Origin: Deinococcus marmoris
GTDB lineage: Bacteria > Deinococcota > Deinococci > Deinococcales > Deinococcaceae
Direction: 5' to 3'
Length of the DNA stretch: 7,006 bases
Assembly: GCF_001949125.1 (NCBI RefSeq)
Contig: NZ_MSTI01000072.1
Location: 1-7,006 of the forward strand
The position numbers were made by a program, and so were the translations under genes. The notes beneath the pieces are model-generated. The model saw only the letters and a list, made by a program, of their open reading frames with translations. It searched no databases and was not told the origin of the DNA. Of this stretch, positions 1 through 5,161 are shown piece after piece. The stretch's first letter is position 1; each line of letters opens with the position of its first letter.

Positions 1-272
1 TCTGGAAGCAGCGGCAGCAGGATGTCCAGTACATCCTGCTCAGAGAGTCCAGCGTCATGGAAGGTTCGGGCGACGGTCTTCATTCTGGAATCCAGCGTTG
101 CCGTGCTGCGAAGGTGGATGGCAATCTTGCGGTGCCGCGTGGTTTCGGCCTGAACGATGCCAAAGATCACGGCGGCGACTCGGCGCAGCAGGTCAATCCG
201 GTGGTGAGGAAGTCGCTCTTTCAGGAAGGCGACGAAGGTGTCAAGATCCGTCAGGGCGGCGTTGGTGTGCAT
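1..272 (-). CDS. Transposase N-terminal part, IS4-like (partial, 3' end beyond window)
   Basis: Ninety codons are visible, beginning [20 protein letters not shown] and staying open to base 1. The segment is rich in helix-forming residues, with basic patches ([11 protein letters not shown], then [13 protein letters not shown]) and an acidic/leucine-rich tail ([14 protein letters not shown]). This composition is typical of the N-terminal DNA-binding region of IS4-like DDE transposases, before the first catalytic Asp. No catalytic residue lies inside the window, so the family call rests on the general look of the N-terminus and on the terminal-repeat match with the IS4-type fragment at the far end of the window. 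The start at 272 is chosen because an upstream stop (TGA) overlaps it in another frame. An in-frame GTG lies immediately before it and could also serve. No good ribosome binding site is visible. Confidence 0.6.
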   Translation of the reverse strand, partial: MHTNAALTDLDTFVAFLKERLPHHRIDLLRRVAAVIFGIVQAETTRHRKIAIHLRSTATLDSRMKTVARTFHDAGLSEQDVLDILLPLLP

Positions 273-342
273 CACACACCCATCAGCCGCCCGTTGGCAT
301 TTTTTTCTGTGTCCCAGTCGGGATTTACCTCAAAGTGTCAGG
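1..342 (-). mobile_element. IS4-type insertion sequence, 5' part only (runs off the window)
   Basis: This is the transposase-start end of an insertion sequence on the minus strand; the rest lies before base 1. The outer end is placed at about 342 because the minus-strand sequence CTGACACTTTGAGGT, starting there, resembles CTGACATCTTGCAGT, which starts on the plus strand at 6674 beside the other transposase fragment (11 of 15 positions identical). The roughly 70 bp between this end and the transposase ATG show no clear Shine-Dalgarno sequence. The boundary is inference from that inverted match; a target duplication cannot be tested because the other end is outside the window. Confidence 0.5.
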
Positions 343-459
343 TACTGAGCCCTGGTACTCAGGAAGCCCACGCTGAGCGAAAGCTTGAACTCAGGAGCTG
401 CACCTGCATAGCTGGTCATAAAGCGCTCCCAGCCGGGAGAATAGGGTCTGACTAGCGTT
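343..459. other. Gene-free spacer between IS end and repeat element
   Basis: No credible coding sequence is seen on either strand. The only structure noticed is a short imperfect palindrome (CTGAG ... CTCAG, about 345-362) directly outside the putative IS4 end. Together with the repeat element at 460-643 and the 51 bp after it, this makes up the whole gap before the helicase stop codon at 695. Confidence 0.4.
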
Positions 460-643
460 GGATTCCGTTGGCAAAGTCAGGCAGACAGAGAAATACAGGC
501 CAGGATGGGAATTCTTGCGCTCCTGCAGCCTTCTGCAGGAGCGCTCTGGGTGGTCTCGCCGGGAATTTTATTGAGAGATTCCAGGCGCAACATGCCCCAT
601 TTTGCAGACTTTCACGCAACTGCCGACTTTACCAACGGAATCC
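460..643. repeat. MITE-like palindromic repeat element with 19-bp terminal inverted repeats
   Basis: The left arm at 460-478 (GGATTCCGTTGGCAAAGTC) and the reverse complement of 625-643 (GGATTCCGTTGGTAAAGTC) differ at one of 19 positions. Similarity continues inward at a lower level: both arms go on with GGCAG, then GAAA, then an ATGGG block. The whole 184 bp could therefore fold into one long imperfect stem with a perfect hairpin (517-544) in its loop. There is no open frame of note and no transposase, which is the usual picture for a non-autonomous element or a small noncoding repeat of the kind known from Deinococcus genomes. Outward of the arms only a GGGT match is seen at about 444 and 654, so the true ends and any target duplication are uncertain. 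It lies 51 bp downstream of the helicase stop codon. Confidence 0.7.
517..544. repeat. Perfect 12-bp stem hairpin inside the repeat element
   Basis: GCGCTCCTGCAG is followed by the loop CCTT and then CTGCAGGAGCGC, a perfect 12-bp stem with a 4-base loop. On the minus strand it lies about 150 bp downstream of the helicase stop. It could slow or end transcription or protect a 3' end, but no run of T follows on either strand, so it is not a canonical intrinsic terminator. Confidence 0.75.
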
Positions 644-694
644 GAGTCTCGGGTCACCCCATTCTCATTGGTGTGCTTCACCTAGTTCCTGTTC

Positions 695-2500
695 CTACTC
701 GTCATCATCCGTTCGCCTGCGGGGTGGACTGGGCCGGAAGGTCAGCGTGGGATGGGAGGCCAGCACCTGGCGGACCTCGCGTTCAAAGGGCCGGCCCGCC
801 ATCTGTGATCCCGACAGGTGCAGCCAGCCCCGGCTGCGGCTCATGGCGGTGAACAACTGGTTGCGGACCTGGATATCTCCCTCAGCTCTGGCGACTTCAT
901 CCAGACCCACCACGTACACCACGTCGGCCTCATTGCCCTTGGCGCGGTGGATGGTGGTGATGGTCACGGCCCCCTCCAGCCAGAAGCGGTTGGGATTCTT
1001 CCCGGCGGGCAGGTTCTTGGCATCGGCAGACGGAATGTAGAAGTCGATTCCCGCCACCTTCAGTCCTTCCGCCACCTTCAGCATCATGGAGTTCGCGCTG
1101 GCCCCAGCTCCGACAGTGACCACCAGGATGTTGCGTGACAGTTGCAACCCCTCGCGCACGTCGCGGGCGATGTTCGCTGTCAACGCACGGATTTCCTCGG
1201 CGCGGCTACTATAATTGTCAAACGTGACCAGCGGTTCAGAGGTCAGGGCAGGCAGGGGATGCGGACTGTTCCTGGCCGGGCGGTGGATGGTGACCGGTTC
1301 CTTGCCCCGGAAGTCCCCTGCCGTCACCTCGTAGCCCAGGCGGTCCCAGTCTTTTTGCTGGGTGGGACCGGACAGCATTCCACCCTCGCGCAGCAGGCCC
1401 ATCCCCAGGGCGTGCGCGGCCACCAGAATGGGGCCAGGCGTCCGGTACGACACCCGCATCACTTCAGACTTGCCGATGCCCCCTCTGTAGGTGGCCCCGG
1501 CCCCAAAGACATCGGCCCACGAATCACCGAACACCGTCCGGGTGTTGGGGATCATCATGCTGTCCAGACTCTGGGCCTCGTCATACGCCCAGATCAGTCG
1601 GCGCAGGGCAGGCTTTTTCAGGTCCAGTTCCTCAAAGAGAGAGACCTCCTGGGGCACCGGGCGCAGGGAGCGGTGGGCCAGCCAGTAGAACGCCTGGCGC
1701 TGCTCGTACAGGATGGCCGGTTCCTCGTTCACCAGGTCCTGGCCCTCGTCGATCAGCACCGCATCGAAAAATTCCAGACTGGCCTGCTGTTCCTCGGCAA
1801 TTTGCAACAAGCGGTGGGCGCAGTAGATCAGGTTCTTGGACGCGTGAAATCCGTAAGGCGCGTCCCGAACAGACAGCGGGGGTGCGCCGACGTGTTCGGC
1901 CAGCACCCGGTAAAAACCGGGTTGCCCCTGCGATCCCCAGGCGTGCAGGATGCGGAGTTTGTGCTGGGCATCCGCGAGCCGGGTCTCACCGTCACTCTGG
2001 AGGCGCAACCAGTGGTCCACTTGAGTCGTGATCTGCTCATAGAGGCTGCGGCTGAAGAAGACCAGGGCAATGTCCCAGTCGGGGTGCTTGAGGTGCATGG
2101 TGGCCGCTTTCTGGGCCAGCAAGACCGTCTTGCCGCTGCCAGCCAGCCCCCGAATCCGCTGCGGCCCCGGCGGCACTGTTTTGGCGATGCGTTCCTGCTG
2201 GAGATCGAGAGGCCGCTCGGCCACCCGGACGGCGGCCACCAGTTCGGCGCGGGTCTGTGGAACGGGGGGCACCACCACCGGCGCAATGTTCTTTGGTTTG
2301 GGAATATTGCCGCTGGTGCCGAACGCCCGCGTCAGGGCCGCCCACTGCGCCTCGTCCAGCGCCTGACCCTGAGCCACAAGTTGCGTGCGCTCCAGCGCCC
2401 GCATCAGTTTGGTGGGGGTCAACTGGTCTCCGAATAACATCGGCGTGGCCCCCAGCAGAGCATTGAAGGATGCGTCATCCCACTCGTCGCGGGTGATCAT
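695..2500 (-). CDS. UvrD-like superfamily 1 DNA helicase, C-terminal part of a NERD-helicase (split by frameshift)
   Basis: Predicted 601-residue ATP-dependent helicase core. Counted from the ATG at 2500, the motifs in order are: a Q-like segment (DLQQERIA, 99-106), Walker A GLAGSGKT (118-125), motif Ia region IALVFFSRSL (144-153), Walker B LIDEGQD (249-255), motif III region IWAYDEAQSLD (303-313), motif IV region RVSYRTPGPI (349-358), motif V TTIHRAKGNEADVVYVVG (515-532) and motif VI LFTAMSRSRGW (549-559). All key residues expected for NTP hydrolysis are present. The frame is also open upstream to an ATG at 2647, but the first 49 residues of that reading are low-complexity out-of-frame sequence. 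Homology to the NERD gene resumes at about GVVATPMITRDEW. The ATG at 2500 overlaps the stop of the NERD frame (ATGA), so this piece may be translated by coupling, or the gene is one 732-residue protein broken by a one-base loss. The tail is basic then acidic (RRRTDDDE). Confidence 0.88.
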   Translation of the reverse strand: MITRDEWDDASFNALLGATPMLFGDQLTPTKLMRALERTQLVAQGQALDEAQWAALTRAFGTSGNIPKPKNIAPVVVPPVPQTRAELVAAVRVAERPLDLQQERIAKTVPPGPQRIRGLAGSGKTVLLAQKAATMHLKHPDWDIALVFFSRSLYEQITTQVDHWLRLQSDGETRLADAQHKLRILHAWGSQGQPGFYRVLAEHVGAPPLSVRDAPYGFHASKNLIYCAHRLLQIAEEQQASLEFFDAVLIDEGQDLVNEEPAILYEQRQAFYWLAHRSLRPVPQEVSLFEELDLKKPALRRLIWAYDEAQSLDSMMIPNTRTVFGDSWADVFGAGATYRGGIGKSEVMRVSYRTPGPILVAAHALGMGLLREGGMLSGPTQQKDWDRLGYEVTAGDFRGKEPVTIHRPARNSPHPLPALTSEPLVTFDNYSSRAEEIRALTANIARDVREGLQLSRNILVVTVGAGASANSMMLKVAEGLKVAGIDFYIPSADAKNLPAGKNPNRFWLEGAVTITTIHRAKGNEADVVYVVGLDEVARAEGDIQVRNQLFTAMSRSRGWLHLSGSQMAGRPFEREVRQVLASHPTLTFRPSPPRRRTDDDE

Positions 2501-2892
2501 CGGCGTGGCCACCACCCCCGCCCCGGCACCCGGTCCAGACCCACGCGGCCCCTCAAGGTATTCATGATGACCTGGAGCTGGGCTTTGGCCTGCTGGTACG
2601 GGTTGATCTGCGCCCGGCCAAAGTAGGCGTTGGGGGCCATGTTCCACTCGTAGCCGCTGACGCCCGAGATCTGGGTAAGCTGCAAACTCTTGACCTCGAT
2701 GATGACCACGCCCAACTCGGCGTCTAGCAGCAATATGTCTGGCTCGCGCACGCTTTTTTCAGAAATCAGGGGATAACGCCACCAGCCTAAAGTCTCGCGT
2801 CCTGCGAACGCAGCTTTGACGGCCTCAAAGACCCGTTGCTCGCCTTCCTCACCGGCAAGTCTGAATTCCTCGGTCTGAATAAAATCGGCCAT
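2497..2892 (-). CDS. NERD nuclease-related domain, N-terminal part of a NERD-helicase (split by frameshift)
   Basis: A 131-residue frame holding a NERD domain, a fold related to PD-(D/E)XK nucleases and often found fused to helicases. Visible hallmarks are the acidic GEEGEQRVFEAV helix (14-25), then the catalytic-type strand pair REPDILLLD (49-57) and GVVIIEVKS (61-69), giving D52, E66 and K68, and a later NPYQQAKAQL helix (97-106). The true domain appears to run to about residue 124 (RVPG). After that the frame reads RGWWPRR and stops, whereas a shift of one base gives AGVVATPMITRDEW in the helicase frame. The change falls in the G-rich tract at 2515-2526. The start at 2892 is chosen because the conserved region begins immediately and no nearby in-frame alternative looks better; AGGA lies only one base before the ATG, too close for an ideal ribosome site. 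A TATTGT nine bases upstream could be a -10 element for a near-leaderless transcript, but no -35 is seen. Confidence 0.85.
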   Translation of the reverse strand: MADFIQTEEFRLAGEEGEQRVFEAVKAAFAGRETLGWWRYPLISEKSVREPDILLLDAELGVVIIEVKSLQLTQISGVSGYEWNMAPNAYFGRAQINPYQQAKAQLQVIMNTLRGRVGLDRVPGRGWWPRR

Positions 2893-3030
2893 GTCCTGCG
2901 GACAATAGCGCCCAGGCAGGGGAAAAAAGGATGGAAAGTCTGCGCTGGGTGGGCCATAAGGGGGAAGAGACCAGGATTAGCACGGCTGAACGTATCGCCT
3001 GGAAACTTTTTCTCCACGGTCTGAAACATT

Positions 3031-3091
3031 GCCCTTCCAATGACACAGCACGGCTTGACCGCTCATCCGCCGCCCGTCAGGGCAGTGTTGA
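3031..3091. repeat. Diverged 60-bp direct repeat, copy A
   Basis: This segment (beginning GCCCTTCCAATGACACAGCA) aligns with 5064-5122 (beginning GTCCTTCCAATCGCACAGCA) at 47 of 61 positions with a 2-base gap. The shared core includes TTGACC, then an ATCC/AGCC variant, CGCCGC and GGCAG. Both copies are in the same orientation and stand either side of the IS3-family element. It lies about 140 bp upstream of the NERD-helicase start on the opposite strand. Its role is unknown: it could be a repeat family member, a remnant of a mobile-element end, or a duplicated regulatory segment. Confidence 0.65.
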
Positions 3092-3122
3092 GACGTCCAC
3101 CCGAGACACGTTCCCCTACACG

Positions 3123-3272
3123 TCAAAGCTCACCTGAGTTGGGAACGGAATGCTGCGGTACGCCCATATCCAGAGTCCCGAACGTGCTGTTCGAAAACCC
3201 CGCCGCCACACGTACTCCCAACGCGTCAGCCCCAAGATATTGAAACACATGGAAATCCAAACGCAGTGAGAA
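3123..3272 (-). pseudogene. Possible decayed 3' end of a secreted or outer-membrane protein gene
   Basis: About 49 codons before a TGA at 3123 read like a genuine protein end, with alternating hydrophobic/polar stretches: RLDFHVFQYLG, then LGVRVAAGFSNSTFG, then SVPNSGEL. Such alternation and the Gly/Ser/Asn content suit beta-strands of a barrel or surface protein. Upstream of about 3272 the reading loses this character and no start is evident, so if it is real it is only a fragment. No family is recognised; this could equally be chance open frame in GC-rich DNA. Confidence 0.25.
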
Positions 3273-3280
3273 GGAGAAAA

Positions 3281-3349
3281 ACGGATTCCGGGCGTGGAGT
3301 GGAGGAGTGGGCGCTGTCTCGGTTCCTGCACGAAACAAACGTAATCCGT
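3281..3349. repeat. Short inverted repeat pair (ACGGATTCCG / CGTAATCCGT)
   Basis: ACGGATTCCG at 3281-3290 faces CGTAATCCGT at 3340-3349; the arms match at 9 of 10 positions across a 49-base interval. The GGATTCCG core is also the core of the terminal repeat of the MITE-like element at 460-643, which suggests, without proving, that this is a remnant of a related small element. No coding content lies between the arms. Confidence 0.4.
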
Positions 3350-3448
3350 ATCACAATGCGGACTCTCGGCTGCGGCTGGGCACCTGTCCGGGCAGTGTTT
3401 GACGCTCCCATTTCTTACGCCGCGAGAAAGGCAACCCGCAGACCGGAC

Positions 3449-3473
3449 TGAGCCGCCCCCAAAAACCGGTCCA
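3449..3473 (+). repeat. Left terminal inverted repeat of the IS3-family element
   Basis: It reads TGAGCCGCCCCCAAAAACCG and then GTCCA, and lies just downstream of the orfB stop codon. It matches the reverse complement of 4645-4670 apart from four substitutions and one extra base in the right copy. Confidence 0.8.
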
Positions 3474-3475
3474 GG

Positions 3476-4339
3476 TCAGCTTGGAATCTCTGACGGGCGG
3501 TGGGTGGATGCAAACTGTGCTGCGAACGCTCCAGGAGCGAGATTTCCCAGCGCCGAATGCGGCCTGACGTCATTATAGTCGACCCTCCAATGTTCGATCT
3601 TCTCCGCTGCGTCGTCCAGCGACAGGAACCAGTGGGTGTTCAGGCATTCATCCCTGAAACTGCCGTTGAATGACTCAATATGGGCATTGTCCTGGGGCCG
3701 TCCAGGACGCGAAAAATCAAGCGTGACGTGTTGCTCATAAGCCCAGAGGTCGAGCGCTTTACTGACAAATTCACTGCCGTTGTCCACCTGAATCCGCTCG
3801 GGGGTTCCCCGAGCTTGCGTCACGCTCCGCATGATCTCCACCACGCGCTCTGCGCGAATGCTCACATCCACGTGGATGGCTAGGCATTCCCTGGAAAAGA
3901 CGTCCAGCAGTGTCAATGTGCGGAACCGCTTTCCGTTAAAAAGCGCGTCAGAGACGAAATCCATCGACCAGACCTGGTTCACATTCATAGGATCTGTTCG
4001 CGCCGCGCGGTGCGCAGCGCTGACCCGTCGGCGGGGTCGCTTCATCCGGAGATTCAGGCCCGCTTGCTGATACAAGCGATACAGCCGTTTGTGGTTGATC
4101 CGCCACCCTTCGCGCTGCATCAGGATGTGAATGCGCCGGTACCCGTAGCGCACGCGGGTCTGCGCGATCTCGGTCATGCGTTTCAAAATGACGGGTTCAT
4201 CCTGCTTGCGTCTGGGCGCGTACCGGAAGGTGCTTCGCGTCGCGCGAAGCACCTGACAGGCCCGACGTTCGCTGACCCGGTAGCCAGCCTGGAGATGCTG
4301 GACCAGGTGTTCGCGCTGGACGGGCCTCAGAACTTTGAT
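3476..4339 (-). CDS. IS3-family transposase OrfB (DDE catalytic subunit, IS407 group)
   Basis: OrfB carries the rve integrase core that cuts and joins DNA during IS transposition. The first conventional in-frame start is a GTG at 4252, but family-like sequence (IKVLRPVQREHLVQHLQAGY) continues upstream to the overlap with orfA. The functional product is therefore most likely an OrfAB fusion made by -1 frameshifting. The OrfB frame is closed by a TGA at 4379-4381, so the shift must happen between there and the orfA stop at 4327. No A6G slippery run is present. Numbering from the GTG: helix-turn-helix-like RVRYGYRRIHILMQREGW (33-50), first Asp in WSMDFVSDAL (D98), second in VDNGSEF (D157), Glu in NAHIESFNG (E193). 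The D157-E193 spacing of 35 residues is the IS3 hallmark, followed by DYNDVRPHSALG. All three catalytic residues are present, so it looks intact. Confidence 0.9.
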   Translation of the reverse strand: MKVLRPVQREHLVQHLQAGYRVSERRACQVLRATRSTFRYAPRRKQDEPVILKRMTEIAQTRVRYGYRRIHILMQREGWRINHKRLYRLYQQAGLNLRMKRPRRRVSAAHRAARTDPMNVNQVWSMDFVSDALFNGKRFRTLTLLDVFSRECLAIHVDVSIRAERVVEIMRSVTQARGTPERIQVDNGSEFVSKALDLWAYEQHVTLDFSRPGRPQDNAHIESFNGSFRDECLNTHWFLSLDDAAEKIEHWRVDYNDVRPHSALGNLAPGAFAAQFASTHRPSEIPS

Positions 4340-4593
4340 TTGATGACGTCCTGGAGCATGACCTTGTCGAGGCTGAGATCAGCCACGAGCTGCTTGAGCT
4401 TCCGGTTTTCATCTTCGAGCTGCCTCAGGCGACGGAGTTCAGTGACCCCCAAGCCACTGAACTTTTTCTTCCAGTGGTAAAACGTCGACTCAGCAATCCC
4501 CATTTTGCGGCAGATTTCACCGACTGACACGCCAGTTTCAGCTTGGTTGAGTGCGAACGCAATCTGCTCTTCCGTGTGCTTTTTTCCCTTCAT
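4327..4593 (-). CDS. IS3-family transposase OrfA (helix-turn-helix subunit, IS407 group)
   Basis: An 88-residue OrfA that binds the element's ends and, after frameshifting, forms the N-terminus of OrfAB. It begins MKGKKHTEEQIAFALNQAE, followed by a helix-turn-helix (VSVGEICRKMGIAESTFYHW, about 23-42) and a leucine-zipper-like coiled coil (LRRLRQLEDENRKLKQL, about 53-69) that ends in LQDVIKSKF. The start at 4593 is set by a strong ribosome site, GGAGGT at 4598-4603, four bases upstream. The same frame is open further upstream through the right terminal repeat and into the neighbouring beta-CASP relic (to an ATG at 4923), giving a 198-codon readable fusion; the extra part is not IS coding sequence. 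Confidence 0.9.
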   Translation of the reverse strand: MKGKKHTEEQIAFALNQAETGVSVGEICRKMGIAESTFYHWKKKFSGLGVTELRRLRQLEDENRKLKQLVADLSLDKVMLQDVIKSKF

Positions 4594-4597
4594 GCTG

Positions 4598-4603
4598 ACC
4601 TCC
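4598..4603 (-). promoter_or_regulatory. Shine-Dalgarno sequence of orfA
   Basis: Minus-strand GGAGGT lies four bases before the orfA ATG and decides that start over the longer upstream reading. Immediately upstream is a GGGGA/TCCCC hairpin (4604-4616). It may shield this site in transcripts that read in from outside the element, a known way IS elements limit transposase made from neighbouring promoters; that role is inference here. Confidence 0.7.
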
Positions 4604-4644
4604 GGGGATGGTCCCCCTATGGTGCCAGACACTCCATTCTCAAG

Positions 4645-4670
4645 TGGATCGGTTTTCGGGGAGCAGGTCA
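4645..4670 (-). repeat. Right terminal inverted repeat of the IS3-family element
   Basis: Read on the minus strand from the outer end it is TGACCTGCTCCCCGAAAACC followed by GATCCA, pairing with 3449-3473. The TGA of the repeat is also in frame with the last original codons of the interrupted beta-CASP relic, so it would end that reading exactly at the junction. Confidence 0.8.
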
Positions 4671-4983
4671 CTGCGGGCTGGCCCCCGTGTGCAGCATGCC
4701 GCTGGAGGCGATCACCACGGCGGGGCGCTAGGATGCCGTCTCGCTCGCGCTTGTCCTTGACCAGGTTCACGGTGCCGGTCATGAAAGGCCGCTGCTTGCT
4801 GACCTTGCTGCGGTTCTGCAACGCCTTAGGGAGCAGGGGCAGCATGTCCTCGTAGGCTTCGGTGATGCCCCGTGTCAGCCCGTCGAGGTGGATCGGAACC
4901 GCAGGCAGCAGCCCACTCGCCATCGCGGTCTGAAGAATCTGCGTGATCTCCTGCGCGCGCCCCAGCGCGAAAGATGGGAATTG
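4671..4983 (-). pseudogene. Relic of a metallo-beta-lactamase / beta-CASP RNase-type gene, interrupted by the IS
   Basis: The fragment reads QFPSFALGRAQEITQILQTA, then MASGLLPAVPIHLDGLTRGI, then TEAYEDMLPLLPKAL, and further on DGIL. After a one-base shift near 4727-4731 it continues RPAVVIASSGMLHTGASPQ up to the IS end. The FALGRAQE motif, the PIHLDGLTRGITEAYE segment and the VVIASSGML strand-turn are typical of the beta-CASP part of MBL-fold RNA-processing nucleases (RNase J/CPSF relatives). The catalytic MBL half (HxHxDH) and the C-terminal His motif are absent. The original frame needs removal of one base (CCTAGCG to CCTGCG) to be continuous. Upstream of about 4984 the homology stops abruptly, and the sequence left of the IS (before 3449) does not continue it. 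It is therefore truncated on both sides and frameshifted. Confidence 0.72.
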
Positions 4984-5063
4984 AAGACCTGTTTCGACAG
5001 TGGTACCCGGACTTCAGAAAAGCGGCCTAGCCCCCGGAATTTGGTGGCCTCCTCTAAGACGTT

Positions 5064-5122
5064 GTCCTTCCAATCGCACAGCATGTTGACCGTTCAGCCG
5101 CCGCGCATCACGGCAGCATGGA
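5064..5122. repeat. Diverged 60-bp direct repeat, copy B
   Basis: Second copy of the repeat seen at 3031-3091 (47 of 61 aligned positions, same orientation). It sits between the beta-CASP relic and the start of the exported-protein gene. On the minus strand it could encode LCDWKDNV (copy A: LCHWKGNV), but neither copy continues as a common frame, so a coding origin is not established. Confidence 0.65.
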
Positions 5123-5147
5123 AAAGGTTTGCGTGACTGTTTGTTTC

Positions 5148-5153
5148 TAAACT
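5148..5153 (+). promoter_or_regulatory. Possible -10 element (TAAACT) of the exported-protein gene
   Basis: TAAACT lies eight bases before the ATG at 5162 and fits the TANNNT-type -10 used in near-leaderless transcripts. No ribosome binding site precedes that ATG. No convincing -35 hexamer is seen at the right distance, so this is weak. Confidence 0.3.
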
Positions 5154-5161
5154 CATTTCAA

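Larger units (their letters stand above)
2893..3448. other. Gene-poor region between the helicase and the IS3-family element
   Basis: No intact gene is supported here. The region holds, from left to right: the presumed helicase promoter area (2893-3027, no convincing -35/-10 pair), one copy of a diverged 60-bp repeat (3031-3091), a possible decayed coding remnant on the minus strand (3123-3272), a short inverted repeat pair (3281-3349), and a partial echo of the 60-bp repeat at 3388-3401. Short open frames exist in all directions but overlap each other and show no motif. It ends exactly at the left terminal repeat of the IS. Confidence 0.5.
3449..4670 (-). mobile_element. Complete IS3-family insertion sequence, IS407 group
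   Basis: A 1222-bp element with orfA and orfB on the minus strand in the usual IS3 arrangement: a 13-bp overlap in a -1 relation, so a frameshift is needed for the full OrfAB transposase. The ends are defined by imperfect inverted repeats at 3449-3473 and 4645-4670 (21 of 26 aligned positions identical, both starting TGA). Size, OrfA type and OrfB motifs agree with the IS407 group. The flanking tetranucleotides differ (GGAC before 3449, CTGC after 4670), so the short target duplication expected for this family is missing. The right end lies directly against a broken beta-CASP gene. Confidence 0.88.

Noticed and set aside
517..544. Intrinsic terminator of the helicase transcript
   Set aside because: The stem is perfect, but no T run follows on the minus strand (AAGAATTCCC) or on the plus strand, so only a hairpin is reported.
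468..1040. 190-codon plus-strand open frame starting in the repeat element
   Set aside because: It runs from the noncoding palindromic element into the antisense of the helicase C-terminus; no protein-like motif.
1142..2437. 431-codon plus-strand open frame opposite the helicase
   Set aside because: It is an antisense shadow of the GC-rich helicase gene, whose minus-strand motifs are unmistakable; the plus reading has no motif and a His/Gln/Arg/Gly-rich composition.
2500..2647. Helicase start at ATG 2647
   Set aside because: The 49 residues between 2647 and 2500 are mainly the out-of-frame reading of the NERD domain's 3' part (MEHGPQRLLWPGADQ...), so they are not expected to be the real N-terminus.
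4875..5084. Minus-strand 69-codon frame beginning MLCDWKDNV
   Set aside because: Its 3' half is the wrong frame of the beta-CASP relic (FALGRAQE region) and its 5' half is repeat copy B; copy A does not preserve the frame.
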